Shown: positions 39,701 to 54,500, counted from the stretch's first letter. The stretch is 64,000 nt of DNA from Bemisia tabaci (GCF_918797505.1 NC_092793.1:7388366-7452365), one strand, 5' to 3'. Notes: generated by a model not told the origin, from the sequence alone. Program-made: numbers and translations.

Positions 39701-42700
39701 AGAGAGACAGAAAATCGCCGAGGTAGCAAGCGTATAAGTGCGAGAGAGATAGAAAATCGCCAGGCAGGACGCGATAGTGTGCGAGAGAGACAGAAAATAG
39801 CCAGGCGGCTCGCTAAAGTGTGCGAGAGAGACAGAAAATCGCCCAGGTAGGAAGCCTATAAGTGCGAGAGAGACAGCAAATAGCCAGGCGGGACTTGGGT
39901 GGTTTTTCCGTCAAAGCAGCATCGCGTTCCCCCGCGACCCTCCGAGAGTGGTTGCACCCTCGGTTGCCCCGTTTCCAGTGCGAGAGAGACAGAAAATCGC
40001 CGAGGTAGCAAGCGTATAAGTGCGAGAGAGATAGAAAATCGCCTGCAGGTGGAGGAACGCCGTAGAGCTAAGTGCGAGAGAGACAGAAAATAGCCAGGCG
40101 GCTCGCTAAAGTGGTGCGAGCGAGAGAGACAGAAAATCGCCCAGGTAGGAAGCCTATAAGTGCGAGAGAGATAGAAAATCGCCCAGTAGGAAGCCTATGA
40201 GTGCGAGAGAGACAGAAAATAGCCAGGCGGCTCGCTAAAGTGTGCGAGAGAGACAGAAAATCGCCCAGGTAGGAAGCCTATAAGTGCGAGAGAGACAGCA
40301 AATAGCCAGGCGGGACTTGGGTGGTTTTTCCGTCAAAGCAGCATCGCGTTCCCCCGCGACCCTCCGAGAGTGGTTGCACCCTCGGTTGCCCCGTTTCCAG
40401 TGCGAGAGAGACAGAAAATCGCCGAGGTAGCAAGCGTATAAGTGCGAGAGAGATAGAAAATCGCCCAGGTAGGAAGCCTATAAGTGCGAGAGAGACAGAA
40501 AATAGCCAGGCGGCTCGCTAAAGTGTGCGAGAGAGACAGAAAATCGCCCAGGTAGGAAGCCTATAAGTGCGAGAGAGACAGCAAATAGCCAGGCGGGACT
40601 TGGGTGGTTTTTCCGTCAAAGCAGCATCGCGTTCCCCCGCGACCCTCCGAGAGTGGTTGCACCCTCGGTTGCCCCGTTTCCAGTGCGAGAGAGACAGAAA
40701 ATCGCCGAGGTAGCAAGCGTATAAGTGCGAGAGAGATAGAAAATCGCCCAGGTAGGAAGCCTATAAGTGCGAGAGAGACAGAAAATAGCCAGGCGGCTCG
40801 CTAAAGTGTGCGAGAGAGACAGAAAATCGCCCAGGTAGGAAGCCTATAAGTGCGAGAGAGACAGCAAATAGCCAGGCGGGACTTGGGTGGTTTTTCCGTC
40901 AAAGCAGCATCGCGTTCCCCCGCGACCCTCCGAGAGTGGTTGCACCCTCGGTTGCGCCGTTTTCAGTGCGAGAGAGACAGAAAATCGCCCAGGTAGGAAG
41001 CCTATAAGTGCAAGAGAGACAGAAAATAGCCAGGCGGCTCGCTAAAGTGTGCGAGAGAGACAGAAAATCGCCCAGGTAGGGAGCCTATAAGTGCGAGAGA
41101 GACAGAAAATCGCCCAGGTAGGAAGCCTATAAGTGCGAGAGAGATAGAAAATCGCCCAGTAGGAAGCCTATAAGTGCGAGAGAGACAGAAAATAGCCAGG
41201 CGGCTCGCTAAAGTGTGCGAGAGAGACAGAAAATCGCCCAGGTAGGAAGCCTATAAGTGCGAGAGAGACAGCAAATAGCCAGGCGGGACTTGGGTGGTTT
41301 TTCCGTCAAAGCAGCATCGCGTTCCCCCGCGACCCTCCGAGAGTGGTTGCACCCTCGGTTGCCCCGTTTCCAGTGCGAGAGAGACAGAAAATCGCCGAGG
41401 TAGCAAGCGTATAAGTGCGAGAGAGATAGAAAATCGCCCAGGTAGGAAGCCTATAAGTGCGAGAGAGACAGAAAATAGCCAGGCGGCTCGCTAAAGTGTG
41501 CGAGAGAGACAGAAAATCGCCCAGGTAGGAAGCCTATAAGTGCGAGAGAGACAGCAAATAGCCAGGCGGGACTTGGGTGGTTTTTCCGTCAAAGCAGCAT
41601 CGCGTTCCCCCGCGACCCTCCGAGAGTGGTTGCACCTCGGTTGCCCGTTTCCAGTGCGAGAGAGACAGAAAATCGCCCAGGTAGCAAGCGTATAAGTGCG
41701 AGAGAGATAGAAAATCGCCCAGTAGGAAGCCTATAAGTGCGAGAGAGACAGAAAATAGCCAGGCGGCTCGCTAAAGTGTGCGAGAGAGACAGAAAATCGC
41801 CCAGGTAGGAAGCCTATAAGTGCGAGAGAGACAGCAAATAGCCAGGCGGGACTTGGGTGGTTTTTCCGTCAAAGCAGCATCGCGTTCCCCCGCGACCCTC
41901 CGAGAGTGGTTGCACCCTCGGTTGCCCCGTTTCCAGTGCGAGAGAGACAGAAAATCGCCGAGGTAGCAAGCGTATAAGTGCGAGAGAGATAGAAAATCGC
42001 CCAGGTAGGAAGCCTATAAGTGCGAGAGAGACAGAAAATAGCCAGGCGGCTCGCTAAAGTGTGCGAGAGAGACAGAAAATCGCCCAGGTAGGAAGCCTAT
42101 AAGTGCGAGAGAGACAGCAAATAGCCAGGCGGGACTTGGGTGGTTTTTCCGTCAAAGCAGCATCGCGTTCCCCCGCGACCCTCCGAGAGTGGTTGCACCC
42201 TCGGTTGCCCCGTTTCCAGTGCGAGAGAGACAGAAAATCGCCGAGGTAGCAAGCGTATAAGTGCGAGAGAGATAGAAAATCGCCCAGGTAGGAAGCCTAT
42301 AAGTGCGAGAGAGACAGAAAATAGCCAGGCGGCTCGCTAAAGTGTGCGAGAGAGACAGAAAATCGCCCAGGTAGGAAGCCTATAAGTGCGAGAGAGACAG
42401 CAAATAGCCAGGCGGGACTTGGGTGGTTTTTCCGTCAAAGCAGCATCGCGTTCCCCCGCGACCCTCCGAGAGTGGTTGCACCCTCGGTTGCGCCGTTTCC
42501 AGTGCGAGAGAGACAGAAAATCGCCCAGGTAGGAAGCCTATAAGTGCAAGAGAGACAGAAAATAGCCAGGCGGTCGCTAAAGTGTGCGAGAGAGACAGAA
42601 AATCGCCCAGGTAGGAGCCTATAAGTGCGAGAGAGACAGAAAATCGCCCAGGTAGCAAGCGTATAAGTGCGAGAGAGATAGAAAATCGCCCAGTAGGAAG

Positions 42701-44805
42701 CCTATAAGTGCGAGAGAGACAGAAAATAGCCAGGCGGCTCGCTAAAGTGTGCGAGAGAGACAGAAAATCGCCCAGGTAGGAAGCCTATAAGTGCGAGAGA
42801 GACAGCAAATAGCCAGGCGGGACTTGGGTGGTTTTTCCGTCAAAGCAGCATCGCGTTCCCCCGCGACCCTCCGAGAGTGGTTGCACCCTCGGTTGCCCCG
42901 TTTCCAGTGCGAGAGAGACAGAAAATCGCCCAGGTAGCAAGCGTATAAGTGCGAGAGAGATAGAAAATCGCCCAGGTAGGAGCCTATAAGTGCGAGAGAG
43001 ACAGAAAATAGCCAGGCGGCGCTAAAGTGCGAGAGAGACAGAAAATCGCCAGGTAGGAAGCCTATAAGTGCGAGAGAGACAGAAAATCGCCCAGGTAGGA
43101 AGCCTATAAGTGCGAGAGAGACAGCAAATAGCCAGGCGGCTCGCTAAAGTGTGCCGAGAGAGACAGAAATCGCCCAGGTAGGAAGCCTATAAGTGCGAGA
43201 GAGACAGAAATAGCCAGGCGGCTTCGCAGGTGCGAGAGAGACAGAAAATCGCCCAGGTAGCAAGCGTATAAGTGCGAGAGAGATAGAAAATCGCCCAGGT
43301 AGGAAGCCTATAAGTGCGAGAGAGACAGAAAATAGCCAGGCGGCTCGCTAAAGTGTGCGAGAGAGACAGAAAATCGCCCAGGTAGGAAGCCTATAAGTGC
43401 GAGAGAGACAGCAAATAGCCAGGCGGGACTTGGGTGGTTTTTCCGTCAAAGCAGCATCGCGTTCCCCCGCGACCCTCCGAGAGTGGTTGCACCCTCGGTT
43501 GCCCCGTTTCCAGTGCGAGAGAGACAGAAAATCGCCGAGGTAGCAAGCGTATAAGTGCGAGAGAGATAGAAAATCGCCCAGGTAGGAAGCCTATAAGTGC
43601 GAGAGAGACAGAAAATAGCCAGGCGGCTCGCTAAAGTGTGCGAGAGAGACAGAAAATCGCCCAGGTAGGAAGCCTATAAGTGCGAGAGAGATAGAAAATC
43701 GCCCAGATAGGAAGCCTATAAGTGCGAGAGAGACAGAAAATAGCCGGGCGGCTCGCTAAAGTGTGCGAGAGAGACAGAAAATCGCCCAGGTAGGAAGCCT
43801 ATAAGTGCGAGAGAGACAGCAAATAGCCAGGCGGGACTTGGGTGGTTTTTCCGTCAAAGCAGCATCGCGTTCCCCCGCGACCCTCCGAGAGTGGTTGCAC
43901 CCTCGGTTGCCCCGTTTCCAGTGCGAGAGAGACAGAAAATCGCCGAGGTAGCAAGCGTATAAGTGCGAGAGAGATAGAAAATCGCCCAGGTAGGAAGCCT
44001 ATAAGTGCGAGAGAGACAGAAAATAGCCAGGCGGCTCGCTAAAGTGTGCGAGAGAGACAGAAAATCGCCCAGGTAGGAAGCCTATAAGTGCGAGAGAGAC
44101 AGCAAATAGCCAGGCGGGACTTGGGTGGTTTTTCCGTCAAAGCAGCATCGCGTTCCCCCGCGACCCTCCGAGAGTGGTTGCACCCTCGGTTGCCCCGTTT
44201 CCAGTGCGAGAGAGACAGAAAATCGCCGAGGTAGCAAGCGTATAAGTGCGAGAGAGATAGAAAATCGCCCAGGTAGGAAGCCTATAAGTGCGAGAGAGAC
44301 AGAAAATAGCCAGGCGGCTCGCTAAAGTGTGCGAGAGAGACAGAAAATCGCCCAGGTAGGAAGCCTATAAGTGCGAGAGAGACAGCAAATAGCCAGGCGG
44401 GACTTGGGTGGTTTTTCCGTCAAAGCAGCATCGCGTTCCCCCGCGACCCTCCGAGAGTGGTTGCACCCTCGGTTGCCCCGTTTCCAGTGCGAGAGAGACA
44501 GAAAATCGCGCGAGAGAGACAGAAAATCGCCAGGTAGCAAGCGTATAAGTGCGAGAGAGATAGAAAATCGCCCAGGTAGGAAGCCTATAAGTGCGAGAGA
44601 GACAGAAAATAGCCAGGCGGCTCGCTAAAGTGTGCGAGAGAGACAGAAAATCGCCCAGGTAGGAAGCCTATAAGTGCGAGAGAGACAGCAAATAGCCAGG
44701 CGGGACTTGGGTGGTTTTTCCGTCAAAGCAGCATCGCGTTCCCCCGCGACCCTCCGAGAGTGGTTGCACCCTCGGTTGCCCCGTTTCCAGTGCGAGAGAG
44801 ACAGA

Positions 44806-47800
44806 AAATCGCCCAGGTAGCAAGCGTATAAGTGCGAGAGAGATAGAAAATCGCCTTGCACGACGCGATTGTGTGCGAGAGAGACAGAAAATAGCCAGGC
44901 GGCTCGCTAAAGTGTGCGAGAGAGACAGAAAATCGCCCAGGTAGGAAGCCTATAAGTGCAGGGAGAGACAGCAAATAGCCAGGCGGGACTTGGGTGGTTT
45001 TTCCGTCAAAGCAGCATCGCGTTCCCCCGCGACCCTCCGAGAGTGGTTGCACCCTCGGTTGCCCCGTTTCCAGTGCGGAGAGAGACAGAAAATCGCCCAG
45101 GTAGCAAGCGTATAAGTGCGAGAGAGATAGAAAATCGCCTTGCACGACGCGATTGTGTGCGAGAGAGACAGAAAATAGCCAGGCGGCTCGCTAAAGTGTG
45201 CGAGAGAGACAGAAAATCGCCCAGGTAGGAAGCGTATAAGTGCGAGAGAGACAGCAAATAGCCAGGCGGGACTTGGGTGGTTTTTCCGTCAAAGCAGCAT
45301 CGCGTTCCCCCGCGACCCTCCGAGAGTGGTTGCACCCTCGGTTGCCCCGTTTCCAGTGCGAGAGAGACAGAAAATCGCCCAGGTAGCAAGCGTATAAGTG
45401 CGAGAGAGATAGAAAATCGCCTTGCACGACGCGATTGTGTGCGAGAGAGACAGAAAATAGCCAGGCGGCTCGCTAAAGTGTGCGAGAGAGACAGAAAATC
45501 GCCCAGGTAGGAAGCCTATAAGTGCGAGAGAGACAGCAAATAGCCAGGCGGGACTTGGGTGGTTTTTCCGTCAAAGCAGCATCGCGTTCCCCCGCGACCC
45601 TCCGAGAGTGGTTGCACCCTAGGTTGCCCCGTTTCCAGTGCGAGAGAGACAGAAAATCGCCGAGGTAGCAACCGTATAAGTGCGAGAGAGATAGAAAATC
45701 GCCCAGGTAGGAAGCCTATAAGTGCGAGAGAGACAGAAAATCGCCCAGGTAGGAAGCCTATAAGTGCGAGAGAGACAGAAAATAGCCAGGCGGCTCGCTA
45801 AAGTGTGCGAGAGAGACAGAAAATCGCCCAGGTAGGAAGCCTATAAGTGCGAGAGAGATAGAAAATCGCCTGCAGGACGCGATTGTGTGCGAGAGAGACA
45901 GAAAATAGCCAGGCGGCTCGCTAAAGTGTGCGAGAGAGACAGAAAATCGCCCAGGTAGGAAGCCTATAAGTGCGAGAGAGACAGCAAATAGCCAGGCGGG
46001 ACTTGAGTGGTTTTTCCGTCAAATCAGCATCGCGTTCCCCCGCGACCCTCCGAGAGTGGTTGCACCCTCGGTTGCCCCGTTTCCAGTGCGAGAGAGACAG
46101 AAAATCGCCGAGGTAGCAAGCGTATAAGTGCGAGAGAGATAGAAAATCGCCAGGCAGGACGCGATAGTGTGCGAGAGAGACAGAAAATAGCCAGGCGGCT
46201 CGCTAAAGTGTGCGAGAGAGACAGAAAATCGCCCAGGTAGGAAGCCTATAAGTGCGAGAGAGACAGCAAATAGCCAGGCGGGACTTGGGTGGTTTTTCCG
46301 TCAAAGCAGCATCGCGTTCCCCCGCGACCCTCCGAGAGTGGTTGCACCCTCGGTTGCCCCGTTTCCAGTGCGAGAGAGACAGAAAATCGCCGAGGTAGCA
46401 AGCGTATAAGTGCGAGAGAGATAGAAAATCGCCTTGCACGACGCGATTGTGTGCGAGAGAGAGACAGAAAATAGCCAGGCGGCTCGCTAAAGTGTGCGAG
46501 AGAGACAGAAAATCGCCCAGGTAGGAAGCCTATAAGTGCGAGAGAGACAGCAAATAGCCAGGCGGGACTTGGGTGGTTTTTCCGCAAAAGCAGCATCGCG
46601 TTCCCCCGCGACCCTCCGAGAGTGGTTGCACCCTCGGTTGCGCCGTTTCCAGTGCGAGAGAGATAGAAAATCGCCCAGGTAGGAAGCCTATAAGTGCGAG
46701 AGAGACAGAAAATAGCCAGGCGGCTCGCTAAAGTGTGCGAGAGAGACAGAAAATCGCCCAGGTAGGAAGCCTATAAGTGCGAGAGAGACAGAAAATCGCC
46801 CAGGTAGGAAGCGTATAAGTGCGAGAGAGATAGAAAATCGCCTTGCACGACGCGATTGTGTGCGAGAGAGACAGAAAATAGCCAGGCGGCTCGCTAAAGT
46901 GTGCGAGAGAGACAGAAAATCGCCCAGGTAGGAAGCCTATAAGTGCGAGAGAGACAGCAAATAGCCAGGCGGGACTTGGGTGGTTTTTCCGTCAAAGCAG
47001 CATCGCGTTCCCCCGCGACCCTCCGAGAGTGGTTGCACCCTCGGTTGCCCCGTTTCCAGTGCGAGAGAGACAGAAAATCGCCCAGGTAGGAAGCGTATAA
47101 GTGCGAGAGAGATAGAAAATCGCCAGGTAGGAAGCGTATAAGTGCGAGAGAGACAGAAAATAGCCAGGCGGCTCGCTAAAGTGTGCGAGAGAGACAGAAA
47201 ATCGCCCAGGTAGGAAGCCTATAAGTGCGAGAGAGACAGCAAATAGCCAGGCGGACTTGTGCGAGAGCAGATAGCGGCGTCGCAAGGTGCGAGAGAGCAG
47301 AAATCCCCAGGAGACCTCGAGAGTGGATGCGACCCGGATGCCAGCGGCTCGCAAGTGTGCGAGAGAGACAGAAAATCGCCCAGGTAGGAAGCGTATAAGT
47401 GCGAGAGAGATAGAAAATCGCCTTGCACGACGCGATTGTGTGCGAGAGAGACAGAAAATAGCCAGGCGGCTCGCTAAAGTGTGCGAGAGAGACAGAAAAT
47501 CGCCCAGGTAGGAAGCCTATAAGTGCGAGAGAGACAGCAAATAGCCAGGCGGGACTTGGGTGGTTTTTCCGTCAAAGCAGCATCGCGTTCCCCCGCGACC
47601 CTCCGAGAGTGGTTGCACCCTCGGTTGCCCCGTTTCCAGTGCGAGAGAGACAGAAAATCGCCCAGGTAGCAAGCGTATAAGTGCGAGAGAGATAGAAAAT
47701 CGCCTTGCACGACGCGATTGTAGTGCGAGAGAGACAGAAAATAGCCAGGCGGCTCGCTAAAGTGTGCGAGAGAGACAGAAAATCGCCCAGGTAGGAAGCG

Positions 47801-48120
47801 TATAAGTGCGAGAGAGACAGCAAATAGCCAGGCGGGACTTGGGTGGTTTTTCCGTCAAAGCAGCATCGCGTTCCCCCGCGACCCTCCGAGAGTGGTTGCA
47901 CCCTCGGTTGCCCCGTTTCCAGTGCGAGAGAGACAGAAAATCGCCCAGGTAGCAAGCGTATAAGTGCGAGAGAGATAGAAAATCGCCTGGCACGACGCGA
48001 TTGTGTGCGAGAGAGACAGAAAATAGCCAGGCGGCTCGCTAAAGTGTGCGAGAGAGACAGAAAATCGCCCAGGTAGGAAGCCTATAAGTGCGAGAGAGAC
48101 AGCAAATAGCCAGGCGGGAC
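44806..48120 (+). repeat. zone of 282-bp HOR variant (CTTGCACGACGCGATTG)
   Basis: Here subunit B usually ends CTTGCACGACGCGATTG instead of CCAGGTAGGAAGCCTATA, and subunit A begins CCCAGGTAGCAAG rather than CCGAGGTAGCAAG. Interspersed with irregular units, including a badly degraded stretch at 47240-47360. Confidence 0.85.
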
Positions 48121-48531
48121 TTGGGTGGTTTTTCCGTCAAAGCAGCATCGCGTTCCCCCGCGACCCTCCGAGAGTGGTTGCACCCTCGGTTGCCCCGTTT
48201 CCAGTGCGAGAGAGACAGAAAATCGCCCAGGTAGGAAGCCTATAAGTGCAAGAGAGACAGAAAATAGCCAGGCGGCTCGCTAAAGTGTGCGAGAGAGACA
48301 GAAAATCGCCCAGGTAGGAGCCTATAAGTGCGAGAGAGACAGAAAATCGCCCAGGTAGGAAGCGTATAAGTGCGAGAGAGATAGAAAATCGCCCAGATAG
48401 GAAGCCTATAAGTGCGAGAGAGACAGAAAATAGCCAGGCGGCTCGCTAAAGTGTGCGAGAGAGACAGAAAATCGCCCAGGTAGGAAGCCTATAAGTGCGA
48501 GAGAGACAGCAAATAGCCAGGCGGGACTTGG

Positions 48532-51500
48532 GTGGTTTTTCCGCCAAAGCAGCATCGCGTTCCCCCGCGACCCTCCGAGAGTGGTTGCACCCTCGGTTGC
48601 CCCGTTTCCAGTGCGAGAGAGACAGAAAATCGCCGAGGTAGCAAGCGTATAAGTGCGAGAGAGATAGAAAATCGCCCAGGTAGGAAGCCTATAAGTGCGA
48701 GAGAGATAGAAAATCGCCAGGTAGGAAGCCTATAAGTGCGAGAGAGACAGAAAATCGCCAGGTAGGAAGCTATAAGTGCGAGAGAGATAGAAAATCGCCC
48801 AGGTAGGAAGCCTATAAGTGCGAGAGAGACAGAAAATAGCCAGGCGGCTCGCTAAAGTGTGCGAGAGAGACAGAAAATCGCCCAGGTAGGAAGCCTATAA
48901 GTGCGAGAGAGACAGAAAATAGCCAGGCGGCTCGCTAAGTGTGCGAGAGAGACAGAAAATCGCCCAGGTAGGAAGCCTATAAGTGCGAGAGAGATAGAAA
49001 ATCGCCCATGCAGGAAGCCTATAGTGTGCGAGAGAGACAGAAAATAGCCAGGCGGCTCGCTTAAGTGTGCGAGAGAGACAGAAAATCGCCCAGGTAGGAA
49101 GCCTATAAGTGCGAGAGAGACAGCAAATAGCCAGGCGGGACTTGAGTGGTTTTTCCGTCAAATCAGCATCGCGTTCCCCCGCGACCCTCCGAGAGTGGTT
49201 GCACCCTAGGTTGCCCCGTTTCCAGTGCGAGAGAGACAGAAAATCGCCGAGGTAGCAACCGTATAAGTGCGAGAGAGATAGAAAATCGCCCAGGTAGGAC
49301 GCGATAGTGTGCGAGAGAGACAGAAAATAGCCAGGCGGCTCGCTAAAGTGTGCGAGAGAGACAGAAAATCGCCCAGGTAGCAAGCCTATAAGTGCGAGAG
49401 AGATAGAAAATCGCCCAGGTAGGAAGCCTATAAGTGCGAGAGAGACAGAAAATAGCCAGGCGGCTCGCTTAAGTGTGCGAGAGAGACAGAAAATCGCCCA
49501 GGTAGGAAGCCTATAAGTGCGAGAGAGACAGCAAATAGCCAGGCGGGACTTGGGTGGTTTTTCCGTCAAAGCAGCATCGCGTTCCCCCGCGACCCTCCGA
49601 GAGTGGTTGCACCCTCGGTTGCCCCGTTTCCAGTGCGAGAGAGACAGAAAATCGCCCAGGTAGCAAGCGTATAAGTGCGAGAGAGATAGAAAATCGCCCA
49701 GGTAGCAAGCGTATAAGTGCGAGAGAGATAGAAAATCGCCCAGGTAGGAAGCCTATAAGTGCGAGAGAGACAGAAAATCGCCCAGGTAGCAAGCGTATAA
49801 GTGCGAGAGAGATAGAAAATCGCCCAGATAGGAAGCCTATAAGTGCGAGAGAGACAGAAAATAGCCAGGCGGCTCGCTAAAGTGTGCGAGAGAGACAGAA
49901 AATCGCCCAGGTAGGAAGCCTATAAGTGCGAGAGAGACAGCAAATAGCCAGGCGGGACTTGAGTGGTTTTTCCGCCAAAGCAGCATCGCGTTCCCCCGCG
50001 ACCCTCCGAGAGTGGTTGCACCCTCGGTTGCCCCGTTTCCAGTGCGAGAGAGACAGAAAATCGCCCAGGTAGCAAGCGTATAAGTGCGAGAGAGATAGAA
50101 AATCGCCCAGGTAGGAAGCCTATAAGTGCGAGAGAGACAGAAAATAGCCAGGCGGCTCGCTAAAGTGTGCGAGAGAGACAGAAAATCGCCCAGGTAGGAA
50201 GCCTATAAGTGCGAGAGAGACAGCAAATAGCCAGGCGGGACTTGGGTGGTTTTTCCGCCAAAGCAGCATCGCGTTCCCCCGCGACCCTCCGAGAGTGGTT
50301 GCACCCTCGGTTGCCCCGTTTCCAGTGCGAGAGAGACAGAAAATCGCCGAGGTAGCAACCGTATAAGTGCGAGAGAGATAGAAAATCGCCCACGTAGGAA
50401 GCCTATAAGTGCGAGAGAGACAGAAAATAGCCAGGCGGCTCGCTTAAGTGTGCGAGAGAGACAGAAAATCGCCCAGGTAGGAAGCCTATAAGTGCGAGAG
50501 AGACAGCAAATAGCCAGGCGGGACTTGAGTGGTTTTTCCGTCAAATCAGCATCGCGTTCCCCCGCGACCCTCCGAGAGTGGTTGCACCCTAGGTTGCCCG
50601 TTTAGTGCGAGAGAAGAAAATCGCCCAGTAGGAAGCCTAAGTGCAGAGAGACAGAAATAGCCAGGCTCGCTAAAGTGTGCGAGAGAGACAGAAAATCGCC
50701 CAGGTAGGAAGCGTATAAGTGCGAGAGAGATAGAAAATCGCCATGCAGGACGCGATTGTGTGCGAGAGAGACAGAAAATAGCCAGGCGGCTCGCTAAAGT
50801 GTGCGAGAGAGACAGAAAATCGCCCAGGTAGGAAGCCTATAAGTGCGAGAGAGACAGCAAATAGCCAGGCGGGACTTGGGTGGTTTTTCCGTCAAAGCAG
50901 CATCGCGTTCCCCCGCGACCCTCCGAGAGTGGTTGCACCCTCGGTTGCCCCGTTTCCAGTGCGAGAGAGACAGAAAATCGCCCAGGTAGCAAGCGTATAA
51001 GTGCGAGAGAGATAGAAAATCGCCCAGGTAGGCAAGCCGTATAAGTGCGAGAGAGACAGAAAATCGCCAGGTAGGAAGCTATAAGTGCGAGAGAGACAGA
51101 AAATAGCCAGGCGGCTCGCTAAAGTGTGCGAGAGAGACAGAAAATCGCCCAGGTAGGAAGCCTATAAGTGCGAGAGAGACAGCAAATAGCCAGGCGGGAC
51201 TTGGGTGGTTTTTCCGCCAAAGCAGCATCGCGTTCCCCCGCGACCCTCCGAGAGTGGTTGCACCCTAGGTTGCCCCGTTTCCAGTGCGAGAGAGACAGAA
51301 AATCGCCGAGGTAGCAACCGTATAAGTGCGAGAGAGATAGAAAATCGCCCAGGTAGGAAGCCTATAAGTGCGAGAGAGACAGAAAATAGCCAGGCGGCTC
51401 GCTTAAGTGTGCGAGAGAGACAGAAAATCGCCCAGGTAGGAAGCCTATAAGTGCGAGAGAGACAGCAAATAGCCAGGCGGGACTTGAGTGGTTTTTCCGT

Positions 51501-54500
51501 CAAATCAGCATCGCGTTCCCCCGCGACCCTCCGAGAGTGGTTGCACCCTCGGTTGCCCCGTTTCCAGTGCGAGAGAGACAGAAAATCGCCCAGGTAGGAA
51601 GCGTATAAGTGCGAGAGAGACAGAAAATAGCCAGGCGGCTCGCTAAAGTGTGCGAGAGAGACAGAAAATCGCCCAGGTAGGAGCCTATAAGTGCGAGAGA
51701 GATAGAAAATCGCCCAGATAGGAAGCCTATAAGTGCGAGAGAGACAGAAAATAGCCGGGCGGCTCGCTAAAGTGTGCGAGAGAAACAGAAAATCGCCCAG
51801 GTAGGAAGCCTATAAGTGCGAGAGAGACAGCAAATAGCCAGGCGGGACTTGGGTGGTTTTTCCGTCAAAGCAGCATCGCGTTCCCCCGCGACCCTCCGAG
51901 AGTGGTTGCACCCTCGGTTGCCCCGTTTCCAGTGCGAGAGAGACAGAAAATCGCCCAGGTAGGAAGCGTATAAGTGCGAGAGAGATAGAAAATCGCCTTG
52001 CACGACGCGATTGTGTGCGAGAGAGACAGAAAATAGCCAGGCGGCTCGCTAAAGTGTGCGAGAGAGACAGAAAATCGCCCAGGTAGGAAGCCTATAAGTG
52101 CGAGAGAGACAGCAAATAGCCAGGCGGGACTTGGGTGGTTTTTCCGTCAAAGCAGCATCGCGTTCCCCCGCGACCCTCCGAGAGTGGTTGCACCCTCGGG
52201 TTGCCCCGTTCCAGTGCGAGAGAGACAGAAAATCGCCCAGGTAGCAAGCGTATAAGTGCGAGAGAGATAGAAAATCGCCTTGCACGACGCGATTGTGTGC
52301 GAGAGAGACAGAAAATAGCCAGGCGGCTCGCTAAAGTGTGCGAGAGAGACAGAAAATCGCCCAGGTAGGAAGCGTATAAGTGCGAGAGAGACAGCAAATA
52401 GCCAGGCGGGACTTGAGTGGTTTTTCCGTCAAAGCAGCATCGCGTTCCCCCGCGACCCTCCGAGAGTGGTTGCACCCTCGGTTGCCCCGTTTCCAGTGCG
52501 AGAGAGACAGAAAATCGCCCAGGTAGGAAGCGTATAAGTGCGAGAGAGATAGAAAATCGCCTTGCACGACGCGATTGTGTGCGAGAGAGACAGAAAATAG
52601 CCAGGCGGCTCGCTAAAGTGTGCGAGAGAGACAGAAAATCGCCCAGGTAGGAAGCGTATAAGTGCGAGAGAGACAGCAAATAGCCAGGCGGGACTTGGGT
52701 GGTTTTTCCGTCAAAGCAGCATCGCGTTCCCCCGCGACCCTCCGAGAGTGGTTGCACCCTCGGTTGCCCCGTTTCCAGTGCGAGAGAGACAGAAAATCGC
52801 CGAGGTAGCAAGCGTATAAGTGCGAGAGAGATAGAAAATCGCCCAGGTAGGAAGCCTATAAGTGCGAGAGAGATAGAAAATCGCCCAGGTAGGAAGCCTA
52901 TAAGTGCGAGAGAGACAGAAAATAGCCAGGCGGCTCGCTAAAGTGTGCGAGAGAGACAGAAAATCGCCCAGGTAGGAAGCCTATAAGTGCGAGAGAGATA
53001 GAAAATCGCCCAGTAGGAAGCCTATGAGTGCGAGAGAGACAGAAAATAGCCAGGCGGCTCGCTAAAGTGTGCGAGAGAGACAGAAAATCGCCCAGGTAGG
53101 AAGCCTATAAGTGCGAGAGAGACAGCAAATAGCCAGGCGGGACTTGAGTGGTTTTTCCGTCAAATCAGCATCGCGTTCCCCCGCGACCCTCCGAGAGTGG
53201 TTGCACCCTAGGTTGCCCCGTTTCCAGTGCGAGAGAGACAGAAAATCGCCGAGGTAGCAACCGTATAAGTGCGAGAGAGATAGAAAATCGCCCAGGTAGG
53301 AAGCCTATAAGTGCGAGAGAGACAGAAAATAGCCAGGCGGCTCGCTTAAGTGTGCGAGAGAGACAGAAAATCGCCCAGGTAGGAAGCCTATAAGTGCGAG
53401 AGAGACAGCAAATAGCCAGGCGGGACTTGGGTGGTTTTTCCGCCAAAGCAGCATCGCGTTCCCCCGCGACCCTCCGAGAGTGGTTGCACCCTCGGTTGCC
53501 CCGTTTCCAGTGCGAGAGAGACAGAAAATCGCCGAGGTAGCAAGCGTATAAGTGCGAGAGAGATAGAAAATCGCCCAGGTAGGAAGCCTATAAGTGCGAG
53601 AGAGACAGAAAATAGCCAGGCGGCTCGCTAAAGTGTGCGAGAGAGACAGAAAATCGCCCAGGTAGGAAGCCTATAAGTGCGAGAGAGACAGCAAATAGCC
53701 AGGCGGGACTTGAGTGGTTTATCCGCAAAAGCAGCATCGCGTTCCCCCGCGACCCTCCGAGAGTGGTTGCACCCTCGGTTGCGCCGTTTTTAGTGCGAGA
53801 GAGATAGAAAATCGCCCAGGTAGGAAGCCTATAAGTGCAAGAGAGACAGAAAATAGCCAGGCGGCTCGCTAAAGTGTGCGAGAGAGACAGAAAATCGCCC
53901 AGGTAGGGAGCCTATAAGTGCGAGAGAGACAGAAAATCGCCCAGGTAGGAAGCCTATAAGTGCGAGAGAGATAGAAAATCGCCCAGATAGGAAGCCTATA
54001 AGTGCGAGAGAGACAGAAAATAGCCAGGCGGCTCGCTAAAGTGTGCGAGAGAGACAGAAAATCGCCCAGGTAGGAAGCCTATAAGTGCGAGAGAGACAGC
54101 AAATAGCCAGGCGGGACTTGGGTGGTTTTTCCGCCAAAGCAGCATCGCGTTCCCCCGCGACCCTCCGAGAGTGGTTGCACCCTCGGTTGCCCGTTTCCAG
54201 TGCGAGAGAGACAGAAAATCGCCCAGGTAGCAAGCGTATAAGTGCGAGAGAGATAGAAAATCGCCCAGGTAGGAAGCCTATAAGTGCGAGAGAGATAGAA
54301 AATCGCCAGGTAGGACGCTATAAGTGCGAGAGAGACAGAAAATCGCCCAGGTAGGAAGCCTATAAGTGCGAGAGAGATAGAAAATCGCCCAGATAGGAAG
54401 CCTATAAGTGCGAGAGAGACAGAAAATAGCCGGGCGGCTCGCTAAAGTGTGCGAGAGAAGACAGAAAATCGTCCCAGGTAGGAAGCCTATAAGTGCGAGA

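Noticed and set aside
48895..49569. Long minus-strand frame (224 codons) with 14-residue hydrophobic repeats such as SVSLALIGFLPGRF
   Set aside because: 42 bp is 14 codons, so any stop-free subunit frame stays open for many subunits. Several frames on both strands behave in the same way.
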